Origin: DAXETY01 sp051155755
Lineage (GTDB): Bacteria > Desulfobacterota > Desulfobacteria > Desulfobacterales > SG8-13
Assembly (NCBI GenBank): GCA_051155755.1
Contig: DAXETY010000103.1
Span: forward strand, 1-36,321
Reading direction: 5' to 3'
DNA length: 36,321 nt
How positions within the stretch are numbered: position 1 is the stretch's first letter; every line of letters begins with the position of its first letter. Under the pieces are notes generated by a model. The model saw only the letters and a program-made list of their open reading frames with translations. It was not told where the DNA came from and did not search any database. Both the position numbers and the translations under genes were made by a program. Shown here one piece after another: positions 1 through 7,534 of the stretch.

Positions 1-2
1 AA

Positions 3-1478
3 GAAGGACTTCGCAACCGGCTTTTTCATCATCTTCAGTCCCTCTCGGCGCCCTATTTCGACCGCGCCCGCAGCGGCGATCTGATGGCCCACGCCACCAA
101 CGACATCCAGCAAGTCCGCATGGCGGCGGGCATGGGGCTGGTCGCACTCAACGACGCGGTATTTCTGGGCCTGGCGGCCATCGGGTTCATGGCCTACATC
201 GATGTGCGCCTCACGCTGCTGGTATTGATTCCGATGCCGTTGATCGTGTTCGGCACCCGTTTCTTCAGCCGCCGCATGCACCGGCGGTATCGCCGGGTCC
301 AGGCCGCCTTTGCCGGCCTGACCGAATCGATTCGAGAGCGATTTGCCGGAATCCGGGTGATCAAAGCCTATCACTGGGAGCCGACCGAGATTCGCACCAT
401 CGATCGGGACTCTGAAACCTATGTCCGGGAAAACCTGGACCTGGTGAAAATAACGGGGGCGTTTTTTCCGATGATGGCCCTGCTCACGAACCTGAGCATG
501 GCCATCGTGGTCTATTTCGGCGGCAGACAGACCGTATTCGGCACCATTACGCCGGGAGATTTCGTGGCTTTCATCAGTTACCTGGGTTTGCTGACCTGGC
601 CGATGATGGCCCTCGGCTGGGTCACCAATCTGATCCAGCGCGGTAGAGCCTCGCTGGACCGGCTGGCGGAAATCTTCCAGACCCGGCCCTCGATCGTCCA
701 ACCGGATCACCCCCGACACCTGAATCGGATCCAGGGCCGGCTGACATTCGAAAACGTCGATTTTGCCTATCGTCCCCACCAACCGGTACTGTCGGGTTTG
801 AACCTGTGCATCGAGCCTCGGACCACCCTGGGCATCGTGGGGCCGCCGGGCAGCGGCAAGAGCACCCTGCTGCAACTGATTCCCCGTCTGTACGATGTCA
901 AAGCCGGCTGCATCCGCCTCGACGGGGTGAACTTGAGCGAGTTGGACCTTTCAGAGCTGCGCAGCCGGATTGCCGTGGTGCCCCAGGAGCCGTTCCTGTT
1001 TGCCGGCACCATCCGCGACAACATCACGTTGGGAAGCAGCGATGTTTCGCAGAACCGCCTGGAGGCCGTCGTCGCCCAGGCGGCCCTTACCGACACCATC
1101 GCAGCGTTGCCCCGCGGTTATGAAACGGTGGTTGGAGAAAAAGGCGTGATCCTTTCCGGCGGCCAGAAACAGCGTGTCGCGCTGGCCCGCGGACTTTTGA
1201 TTCCGGGATCGATCCTGCTGCTCGATGATCCCATCAGTCAGGTGGACATGGAAACCGGCCGCCGCATCATCGAAGGCCTGCAGCCGGTGATTGATTCCAG
1301 GACCACGCTGATCGTTTCTCACCGGATATCGGCGCTGCGCAACGCCGATCGCATCATCACCATGATCGGCGGGCGCATCGTCGAAGAAGGCAGCCACGCG
1401 GAGCTGATCGGCATGGACGGCTACTATTCCCGTTCTTACCACCTGCAGGAAATCGAAGAGGACCTGTATGCAAACTGA
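3..1478 (+). CDS. ABC exporter half-transporter, subunit 1 (5' truncated; degenerate ATP site)
   Basis: A membrane-spanning domain fused to an ATPase domain, homologous to MdlA/BmrC-type heterodimeric exporters. The reading frame is open to the window edge (from base 3), so the first ~100 residues lie outside. The remaining transmembrane helices run to about base 650. The nucleotide-binding domain has Walker A GPPGSGKST (about 841-867), signature LSGGQKQR (about 1155) and Walker B ILLLDDP (about 1212-1232). The residue that is normally the catalytic glutamate is aspartate (GAT at 1227-1229), as in the degenerate subunit of heterodimeric exporters. Its last 11 bases overlap the start of the second ABC gene, which indicates translational coupling and a 1:1 heterodimer. 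The substrate cannot be read from sequence; drugs or lipids are typical for the family. Confidence 0.93.
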   Translation, partial: EGLRNRLFHHLQSLSAPYFDRARSGDLMAHATNDIQQVRMAAGMGLVALNDAVFLGLAAIGFMAYIDVRLTLLVLIPMPLIVFGTRFFSRRMHRRYRRVQAAFAGLTESIRERFAGIRVIKAYHWEPTEIRTIDRDSETYVRENLDLVKITGAFFPMMALLTNLSMAIVVYFGGRQTVFGTITPGDFVAFISYLGLLTWPMMALGWVTNLIQRGRASLDRLAEIFQTRPSIVQPDHPRHLNRIQGRLTFENVDFAYRPHQPVLSGLNLCIEPRTTLGIVGPPGSGKSTLLQLIPRLYDVKAGCIRLDGVNLSELDLSELRSRIAVVPQEPFLFAGTIRDNITLGSSDVSQNRLEAVVAQAALTDTIAALPRGYETVVGEKGVILSGGQKQRVALARGLLIPGSILLLDDPISQVDMETGRRIIEGLQPVIDSRTTLIVSHRISALRNADRIITMIGGRIVEEGSHAELIGMDGYYSRSYHLQEIEEDLYAN

Positions 1479-3438
1479 CTTCGGCTATTTCGAAGAAAAA
1501 CAATTGGGCAAATCCTACGATCTGCGACTGCTCAAGCGTCTGATCCCCTATACCCGTCCGTACCGCCTGGCGTTGACCGCCTCGATCCTGCTGGTCGTAA
1601 GCATTACCTTGATGGAGCTTTCACTGCCCTATATCACCAAAATCGCCATTGACCGCTACATCGTACCCAAACAGCAGCAAGCCGCTTTCCCGGAGCGGGA
1701 AACCTCCAAACGCTGGATCCGTGCCGACCTGTCCGATCCGCGGGTCGGCGATATCGTGGTGCGAAACCCGCAGCTCTTCCGCAGCGAAACTGACGGCACC
1801 TGGATCACGTTCGAGAGCATCCGCCGGCTGCCCCCGGAAGACATCGCCGTGCTGCGAAAAAATGATCTGCGGGGACTGGCAGGCATTGCCGTCGTTTTCA
1901 CCACCATCGTTCTGTTGAATTTCGCCTTTAATTTTGCCCAGCGCTGGACCATGGAATATACCGGGCACCGAATGATGCACGACTTGCGGTTGCGACTCTT
2001 TGCGCACATTCAGGACGCCGCGGTGCCGTTTTTCAATCGCAACCCCGTCGGCCGCCTGGTCACACGGACCACCAATGACATTCAGAACATGCACGAACTG
2101 TTTACCTCGGTGATCTCTTTTGTTTTCAAGGATTTGTTTCTGCTGCTGGGCATCGCTGCGGTGCTGCTGGCGCTGAACTGGAAACTGGCCCTGGCCACCT
2201 TTATCGTGCTGCCGGGGGTATTGTATGCCTCGGCCGTATTTTCCAAACGGGCCCGCCGCATATTTCGACGCCTGCGCGTGCAGGTCGCCGAAATCAACAC
2301 CCGTTTTTCGGAAACCATCAACGGCATCAAGGTGATCCAGTTGTTTCGCAACGAAGCGTCGAATTACCGGGGGTTCAGACGCATGAACCACGAAAACTAC
2401 CTGACGGGAATGCAACAGATCCGGATTCTGGGCTTGTTTCTGCCGGCCATCGAAGTGCTGGGGGTGACCGCTGTGGCCATCGTCGTGTTTTACGGCGGCG
2501 GGCAGGTTGTCGCCGGAGCGCTGACGCTCGGATCGCTGGTGGCGTTCATCTCTTACATGAAAATGTTTTTCCGCCCCATCCGGGATCTGGCCGAAAAATA
2601 CAACATCCTGCAAAATGCGATGGCCTCGGCCGAGCGAATCTTCCTGATTTTCGACGACGAGGCCACACAACCCCGCCGGCCATCCGCCGCCCGGACCGAA
2701 ACCATCGATACCATTGAAACGATCCGCCTGGAGTCGGTCAATTTCCGGTACAACGGCGGCGAGCCGGTGCTCAAAGAAATCGATTTGACGATCCGGGCCG
2801 GAGAAACCATCGGCATTGTCGGGCCGACCGGTTCGGGAAAAACCACCCTGATTCACCTGCTCACGCGGTTTTACGATCCCAGCGGGGGTCGGATCTGCAT
2901 CAACGGTATCGATCTGCGCCGACTCGATCCGGGCGTCTACCGTTCTTCGACCGCGCTGGTAATGCAAGATCCGTTTTTGTTTTCCGAATCGATTCGGGAC
3001 AATATCTTTCGCGGCCATTCGGCTTCCCGGAATGAGGAGCAGATACAGGCCGTGCTGGAGCAGTCCAACTGCGCCGAATTGATCCAACGCCTGCCGCAGG
3101 GTCTGGACACCGAACTTTCCGAAGGCGGCCTGTCCCTGTCCAGCGGCGAGCGGCAGCTGATCAGCATTGCCCGCGCATTTGCGCGCAATCCCCAGTTGAT
3201 CTTGTTCGACGAAGCCACCTCCTACATCGACACCCAGACGGAAATCAAAATCCAGCAGGCCCTGGAGGAACTCATGCAGGGTCGCACCGCGGTGATCATC
3301 GCCCACCGGCTGTCCACGGTTCGCAAAGCCGACCGCATCATCGTGCTTCACCACGGTCGTATCATCGAAACCGGCAGCCATGAAACGCTGATGGCACGGG
3401 AAGGCTTCTATTACCGGCTGCACCAGCTCCAAACCTGA
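1468..3438 (+). CDS. ABC exporter half-transporter, subunit 2
   Basis: A 656-aa ABC transmembrane/ATPase fusion, partner of the preceding gene. Transmembrane helices span roughly residues 30-380. The ATPase domain follows, with Walker A GPTGSGKTT (452-460), Walker B LILFDEATS with an intact catalytic glutamate (E582) and H-loop IIAHRLS. The signature is LSSGERQ (557-563), not LSGGQ. In a head-to-tail dimer this altered signature faces the aspartate-containing Walker B of subunit 1, so one composite ATP site is degenerate and the other intact, the known heterodimeric-exporter arrangement. Residues ~66-136 form a long polar insert between the first two helices, predicted to lie outside the membrane; the usual family length is ~580-600 aa. 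No terminator is obvious downstream. Confidence 0.94.
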   Translation: MQTDFGYFEEKQLGKSYDLRLLKRLIPYTRPYRLALTASILLVVSITLMELSLPYITKIAIDRYIVPKQQQAAFPERETSKRWIRADLSDPRVGDIVVRNPQLFRSETDGTWITFESIRRLPPEDIAVLRKNDLRGLAGIAVVFTTIVLLNFAFNFAQRWTMEYTGHRMMHDLRLRLFAHIQDAAVPFFNRNPVGRLVTRTTNDIQNMHELFTSVISFVFKDLFLLLGIAAVLLALNWKLALATFIVLPGVLYASAVFSKRARRIFRRLRVQVAEINTRFSETINGIKVIQLFRNEASNYRGFRRMNHENYLTGMQQIRILGLFLPAIEVLGVTAVAIVVFYGGGQVVAGALTLGSLVAFISYMKMFFRPIRDLAEKYNILQNAMASAERIFLIFDDEATQPRRPSAARTETIDTIETIRLESVNFRYNGGEPVLKEIDLTIRAGETIGIVGPTGSGKTTLIHLLTRFYDPSGGRICINGIDLRRLDPGVYRSSTALVMQDPFLFSESIRDNIFRGHSASRNEEQIQAVLEQSNCAELIQRLPQGLDTELSEGGLSLSSGERQLISIARAFARNPQLILFDEATSYIDTQTEIKIQQALEELMQGRTAVIIAHRLSTVRKADRIIVLHHGRIIETGSHETLMAREGFYYRLHQLQT

Positions 3439-3811
3439 CGCTAACCCACAAACAGCTTTGGTCGGCCGGCAAGCGAATCGATTCGAATCGCCGGACGATA
3501 TCGTCATCTATCGCTTGCATATTCAGAATCGACGTGTTATGCAACGACTCTTAAAACCCGAACGGGTTTGTCGATCGGGCCGTACCGACGGCATCTGTGT
3601 GCCTCGTCGTCAACATTATGGAGTCAGACGATATTTTTATCGGTCTGCGCGGTAACGTGCAGGGCCGGCGACGTGGGATACATCAGGTTCAATGAACTCC
3701 CCTCAAAAATACAACACGGCGCTCAATGAGCCGGAATTTACCGGAACATCCAACAACTATCATTGAGGACGGGATTTTCGTCTAACCCCAAAAACGAGAG
3801 GAGGAGGATCG
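3439..3811. other. intergenic region between the ABC exporter and FTHFS genes
   Basis: 373 bases without a convincing gene. It contains overlapping short palindromes around 3474-3490, a perfect 7-bp hairpin AAACCCG-AA-CGGGTTT at 3554-3569 lacking a T-tract, and a small CGATA/TATCG hairpin at about 3628-3641. No clear sigma-70 promoter is visible. A 65-codon frame here lacks a ribosome site and resembles nothing known. The promoter of the FTHFS gene must lie in this stretch. Confidence 0.5.
3799..3807 (+). promoter_or_regulatory. very strong Shine-Dalgarno site for FTHFS
   Basis: AGGAGGAGG lies 4 bases before the ATG at 3812. The near-perfect anti-SD match fixes the start and suggests high expression, which fits a Wood-Ljungdahl enzyme. 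Confidence 0.85.
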
Positions 3812-5575
3812 ATGCCCTACGATGCAGTAAACATGGCTGACTGGCAGATCTCCGAGGAAGCCGAGAAAAACATGCCCACCCCGGAGCAGTGGCAGGAAAA
3901 ACTGGGCCTCGAAAAAGAAGAAATGCTGCCCATGGGAAGGCTTGCCAAGCTCGACTTTCTCAAAATCATCGATCGCCTGAAGGACAAACCCGACGGCAAG
4001 TACATCGAAGTCACGGCCATCACCCCCACCCCGCTGGGAGAAGGTAAAAGCACCACCTCCTGCGGTCTGATGGAAGGCCTCGGCAAGCGCGGCGTCAATG
4101 TCGGCGGCGCCCTGCGGCAGCCCTCCGGCGGGCCCACCATGAACGTGAAAGGCACCGCGGCCGGCGGCGGAAACTCCCTGCTGATTCCAATGACCGAGTT
4201 TTCGCTGGGCCTGACCGGCGACATCAACGACATCATGAACGCCCATAACCTGGCGATGGTGGCGTTGACCTCCCGCATGCAGCACGAGCGCAACTATAAC
4301 GACGAGCAGCTGGAGCGCCTGAGCAAGATGCGCCGGCTGGACATCGACCCCACCCGGATCGAAATGGGCTGGATCATCGACTTCTGCGCCCAGGCCCTGC
4401 GCAACATTATCATCGGACTGGGCGGCCGCTTCGACGGCTTCACCATGCAGTCTCGATTCGGCATTGCGGTGAGCTCCGAGCTGATGGCGATTCTGTCCAT
4501 CGTTCGCAACCTGGCCGACCTCAAGCAGCGGCTCAACGAAATCACCGTGGCGTTCGATAAGACCGGCAAACCGGTCACCACCGGCGACCTGGAAGTCGGC
4601 AACGCCATGACGGCTTTTATGCGCAACACCATCAACCCGACCCTGATGTGCACGGCCGAATACAACCCCTGCATGGTCCACGCCGGACCGTTTGCCAACA
4701 TCGCAGTGGGTCAATCCTCGATCATCGCCGACCGCGTCGGTCTGAAGCTGTTCGACTACCACGTCACCGAGAGCGGTTTCGCCGCCGACATCGGCTTTGA
4801 GAAGTTCTGGAACGTCAAATGCCGCTACAGCGGTCTCAAACCCCACGTGTCGGTATTGACCACCACCATTCGCGCCCTGAAGATGCATGGCGGCGGCCCC
4901 AAAGTGGTCCCCGGCATCGACATGCCGGAAGAATACCGCAAGGAGAACATCGGGCTGGTGGAAAAAGGCGTGGAGAACATGGTCCACATGATCAACGTGA
5001 TCCGCAAATCCGGCATCAACCCGGTGGTCTGCATCAACCGGTTCTACACCGATACCGACGATGAGTGCGCCGTGGTGCGCAAGGCCGCCGAGGCCGCCGG
5101 CGCCCGCTGCGCCGAATCCAAGCACTGGGAGCTGGGCGGTGAAGGCGCGCTGGAGTTTGCCGACGCGGTCATCGATGCCTGCAACGAAACCTCTGAATTC
5201 AAATTCCTGTATCCGAACGAAATGAAGCTGCGCGACCGCGTGGCGACCATCGCCAAAGAGGTCTACGGCGCCGACGGCGTTGCCTGGTCGCCCGAAGCCG
5301 AAGCCAAGGCCAAAATGTTTGAATCCGATCCCAAATACGACGAGTACACGACCATGATGGTCAAAACCCATTTGAGCCTCTCCCACGATCCGACGCTCAA
5401 GGGCGTGCCCAAGGGCTGGACGCTGCCGATCCGCGATGTGCTGATTTACTCCGGGGCCAAATTCCTGTGCCCCTGTGCCGGCACCATCAGCCTGATGCCC
5501 GGCACCGGCTCCAACCCGGCCTACCGCCGGGTCGACGTGGATGAAAACACCGGCAAGGTGACCGGTCTGTTCTAG
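3812..5575 (+). CDS. fhs: formate-tetrahydrofolate ligase (10-formyl-THF synthetase)
   Basis: ATP-dependent ligation of formate to tetrahydrofolate, giving 10-formyl-THF. This is the first folate step of the methyl branch of the Wood-Ljungdahl pathway, reversible in acetate- or CO2-metabolising sulfate reducers. The 587-aa product has the FTHFS P-loop TPTPLGEGKST (residues 71-81), glycine-rich GTAAGGGN, ALRNIIIGLGG, HAGPFANIAVG, the CRYSGLKP and ALKMHGGGPK segments, and the C-terminal MPGTGSNPA...VTGLF. It is ~30 aa longer than the Moorella-type enzyme. The extra residues sit at the N-terminus and around residues 155-175 (a YNDEQLERLSKM-type insert), and the GGPTMNVKGTAAGGG segment also differs from the acetogen consensus. 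It stands alone between an upstream regulatory gap and a strong terminator, so it is probably monocistronic. Confidence 0.97.
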   Translation: MPYDAVNMADWQISEEAEKNMPTPEQWQEKLGLEKEEMLPMGRLAKLDFLKIIDRLKDKPDGKYIEVTAITPTPLGEGKSTTSCGLMEGLGKRGVNVGGALRQPSGGPTMNVKGTAAGGGNSLLIPMTEFSLGLTGDINDIMNAHNLAMVALTSRMQHERNYNDEQLERLSKMRRLDIDPTRIEMGWIIDFCAQALRNIIIGLGGRFDGFTMQSRFGIAVSSELMAILSIVRNLADLKQRLNEITVAFDKTGKPVTTGDLEVGNAMTAFMRNTINPTLMCTAEYNPCMVHAGPFANIAVGQSSIIADRVGLKLFDYHVTESGFAADIGFEKFWNVKCRYSGLKPHVSVLTTTIRALKMHGGGPKVVPGIDMPEEYRKENIGLVEKGVENMVHMINVIRKSGINPVVCINRFYTDTDDECAVVRKAAEAAGARCAESKHWELGGEGALEFADAVIDACNETSEFKFLYPNEMKLRDRVATIAKEVYGADGVAWSPEAEAKAKMFESDPKYDEYTTMMVKTHLSLSHDPTLKGVPKGWTLPIRDVLIYSGAKFLCPCAGTISLMPGTGSNPAYRRVDVDENTGKVTGLF

Positions 5576-5601
5576 TCAAACGTCCAACCCATCAGCATTA
5601 T

Positions 5602-5640
5602 AAAAAAAAAGCCCGGGGCGAAGCGCCCCGGGCTTTTTTT
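5602..5640 (+). terminator. strong intrinsic terminator after FTHFS
   Basis: A perfect 10-bp GC stem GCCCGGGGCG (5611-5620) / CGCCCCGGGC (5624-5633) with loop AAG, followed by seven T and preceded by nine A. It is therefore potentially bidirectional, although the next gene also reads on the plus strand. Confidence 0.97.
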
Positions 5641-5756
5641 GTGCCGATACACCTGAAAATATGAGATAATAGGTTCGATGCGGTCGCCGAAACCCGAGCA
5701 GACGGCCCCGATTGGAAGGGTCTTTGCAGGAATCCACTCAAAGGGCGGAAGCCGTA

Positions 5757-7190
5757 ATGAAGGAATACTGTCACTATCATCCGACGAAGCCGGCCCACTG
5801 GCGATGCCCCCATTGTGGACTGCTTTGCTGCAACGCCTGCATTTCTCTTCGCAAGGGCGGCCCCTTGCAGGAGCGCAACTTGCATTTCTGTCCGAAATGC
5901 AATCGGGAAGCCGAATGGGTGGGTGCCACCAATCTGATCGAACCATTCTGGAAACGGCTGCCGAAATTTTTCAAATACCCGCTTTCCCCGGCGCCCTTGA
6001 TTCTCATTTTACTGTTGGCGCTGATCGGCACTCTGGCTTCGGGATTCGCGCTTTTGGGGTTGCTGGTTCGCGTCCTGTTATGGGCCGTGTTGTTCAATTA
6101 CGCCTTTTCGGCCTTGAAAACCACGGCTGAGGGGGATCTGGCGGCGCCGCCCGTCCGCTCCGAAACCATCACGGAAGATTTCCTCCAGGTATTCAAACAG
6201 ATCGGCATATACGCCTTGATCTGGTTCGCCTTTGCGTGGCTGGTGCCGACCATGGGCATCGTTGTGGCCATGTTGTTTCTGGTCGCCGCCTTTTTCCTGG
6301 TACCGGCAATGATCATCCTTCTGGTGACCACCGGCAGCCTGCTGCATGCCGTCAATCCGGCCATGTTCATCCGGCTGGCCATGCGCATCGGCAAGGGCTA
6401 TTTTCTGATGTATTTTTTCCTGTTTCTGCTCGGAGCCGCACCGGCGTTCGTCGGGCAGTTTCTGTTCCCCTATTTGCCGCAGGCCCTGTCCATGTTTGTC
6501 TTCAGCCTTGCCAAAGGCTACTACACCATTATTTCCTATCATCTGATGGGCTACGTAATCCTGCAGTATCATGCCGAAGTCGGCTACGAAGTCGACTTTG
6601 AAAATTTTCGTGATCCCACCGCCGCAGACGAAGACGAGCCGGATGAAGAAGTCACCGATAACCCGCTGCTCAACCGGGTAAAGCAAATGGTGACCGAAGG
6701 GAAACTGGATGAAGCCATCGGTGTCATCCAAAGCCGCCTGCAGGAAGGACAGACTCTCGACCTGCCCTTATCGGAACGCTACATGGCGCTGCTGAAAATC
6801 CGCCGTCAGAAAGCAGCCCTGCGGGATTACAGCCCCGCCCACCTGGAACTGCTGGCCGGGGCCAATCGACGCGAGGAGGCCTGCCGCATGTTTGCGCAGT
6901 GCCTGCATCAGAACCCGAACTGCCGGCCATCGGCCGAGACCCTGTTTAAAATCGGCAGCTGGTTTAATGAAACCGGTAAAATGAAAACGGCGGTCGCTGT
7001 CTACCGCCGTTTGATCCAGGCCCACCCTCAAAGCTCGCTGGTGCCCAAGGCGTATTTCCGCTCCGCCCAGATTCTGCATGACCGCCTGATGCTGTCCGAC
7101 AAGGCTCGCGGCATCCTGAACGGTCTGATCCGCAATTATCCCGACAGCGAAATCGTCCCGCAGGCCAAAGCCTATCTGGGTCAGATGTAA
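5757..7190 (+). CDS. zinc-finger (B-box-like) multi-pass membrane protein with C-terminal TPR-like domain
   Basis: A 477-aa protein of unknown function. The N-terminus carries a Cys/His cluster resembling a B-box zinc finger (C5, H8, C17, C20, C24/C25, C28), followed by a CPKC pair near residue 47. Residues ~75-265 contain several hydrophobic helices rich in Leu, Ala and Phe, resembling DUF4013-type membrane domains. A short acidic linker (AADEDEPDEE) precedes a helical repeat region (~300-477) with TPR-like features and the ending NYPDSEIVPQAKAYL. The start is placed at 5757, directly before the zinc finger; an upstream in-frame ATG at 5712 would add 15 poorly conserved-looking residues. It converges with the rhomboid gene, whose C-terminal domain is visibly similar (SAE-LF-IS...RYPDS pattern), which suggests functional partners. 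The specific function is not known. Confidence 0.85.
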   Translation: MKEYCHYHPTKPAHWRCPHCGLLCCNACISLRKGGPLQERNLHFCPKCNREAEWVGATNLIEPFWKRLPKFFKYPLSPAPLILILLLALIGTLASGFALLGLLVRVLLWAVLFNYAFSALKTTAEGDLAAPPVRSETITEDFLQVFKQIGIYALIWFAFAWLVPTMGIVVAMLFLVAAFFLVPAMIILLVTTGSLLHAVNPAMFIRLAMRIGKGYFLMYFFLFLLGAAPAFVGQFLFPYLPQALSMFVFSLAKGYYTIISYHLMGYVILQYHAEVGYEVDFENFRDPTAADEDEPDEEVTDNPLLNRVKQMVTEGKLDEAIGVIQSRLQEGQTLDLPLSERYMALLKIRRQKAALRDYSPAHLELLAGANRREEACRMFAQCLHQNPNCRPSAETLFKIGSWFNETGKMKTAVAVYRRLIQAHPQSSLVPKAYFRSAQILHDRLMLSDKARGILNGLIRNYPDSEIVPQAKAYLGQM

Positions 7191-7225
7191 CCAAAGTACC
7201 ATCTGCCAGGCAACGCCACCGAGTT

Positions 7226-7430
7226 GTCATTCCCTGGAAGGCGGAAACCGGCCGGCGCGGCGGCCGATCCTGCGGCTTGGCAGCAACGCGATCCTTCGCA
7301 GGGCAGGTCACTGCACCTGCCCGCTGCCGAGGCAAAGAAACCGGCCGGCGCGGCGGCCGATCCTGCGGCTTGGCAGCAACGCGGCCCTTCCGTAGGGCAG
7401 GTCACTGCACCTGCCCGCTGCCGAGGCAAA
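7226..7430. repeat. tandem pair of ~93-bp GC-rich repeats with internal hairpins
   Basis: Two direct copies, 7244-7336 (93 bp) and 7337-7430 (94 bp), are nearly identical; they differ around GATCCTTCGCA versus GGCCCTTCCGTA. Each contains a perfect 8-bp hairpin GGGCAGGT-CACTGC-ACCTGCCC (7301-7322 and 7395-7416). The leading flank 7226-7251 matches, at 22 of 26 bases by eye, the reverse complement of 29845-29870, where a third, diverged copy lies. The repeat occupies the whole gap between two convergent genes and may act as a bidirectional transcription end. The intergenic rest (7191-7225, 7431-7534) shows no gene. Confidence 0.9.
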
Positions 7431-7534
7431 GGCCTGCCCCGTTCAACCGCTGCAAGACGGCGGAAGGGGATTGGAAGGCGCTTCGCCCCAGTTTCATTCC
7501 CACGACTCCTGCAGCCCTGCCAAATGCCCGGTCT

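Noticed and set aside
1621..3507. Long open frame on the minus strand (628 codons) opposite the second ABC gene
   Set aside because: It is a shadow of the GC-rich coding strand: low-complexity His/Gln/Asp-rich product, no ribosome site, and it covers a well-supported ABC protein.
3554..3569. Terminator for the ABC exporter operon
   Set aside because: A perfect 7-bp hairpin, but with a 2-base loop, no T-tract on either strand and more than 110 bases from the stop codon.
3782..5386. 534-codon minus-strand frame opposite the FTHFS gene
   Set aside because: Shadow of the highly codon-biased FTHFS gene.
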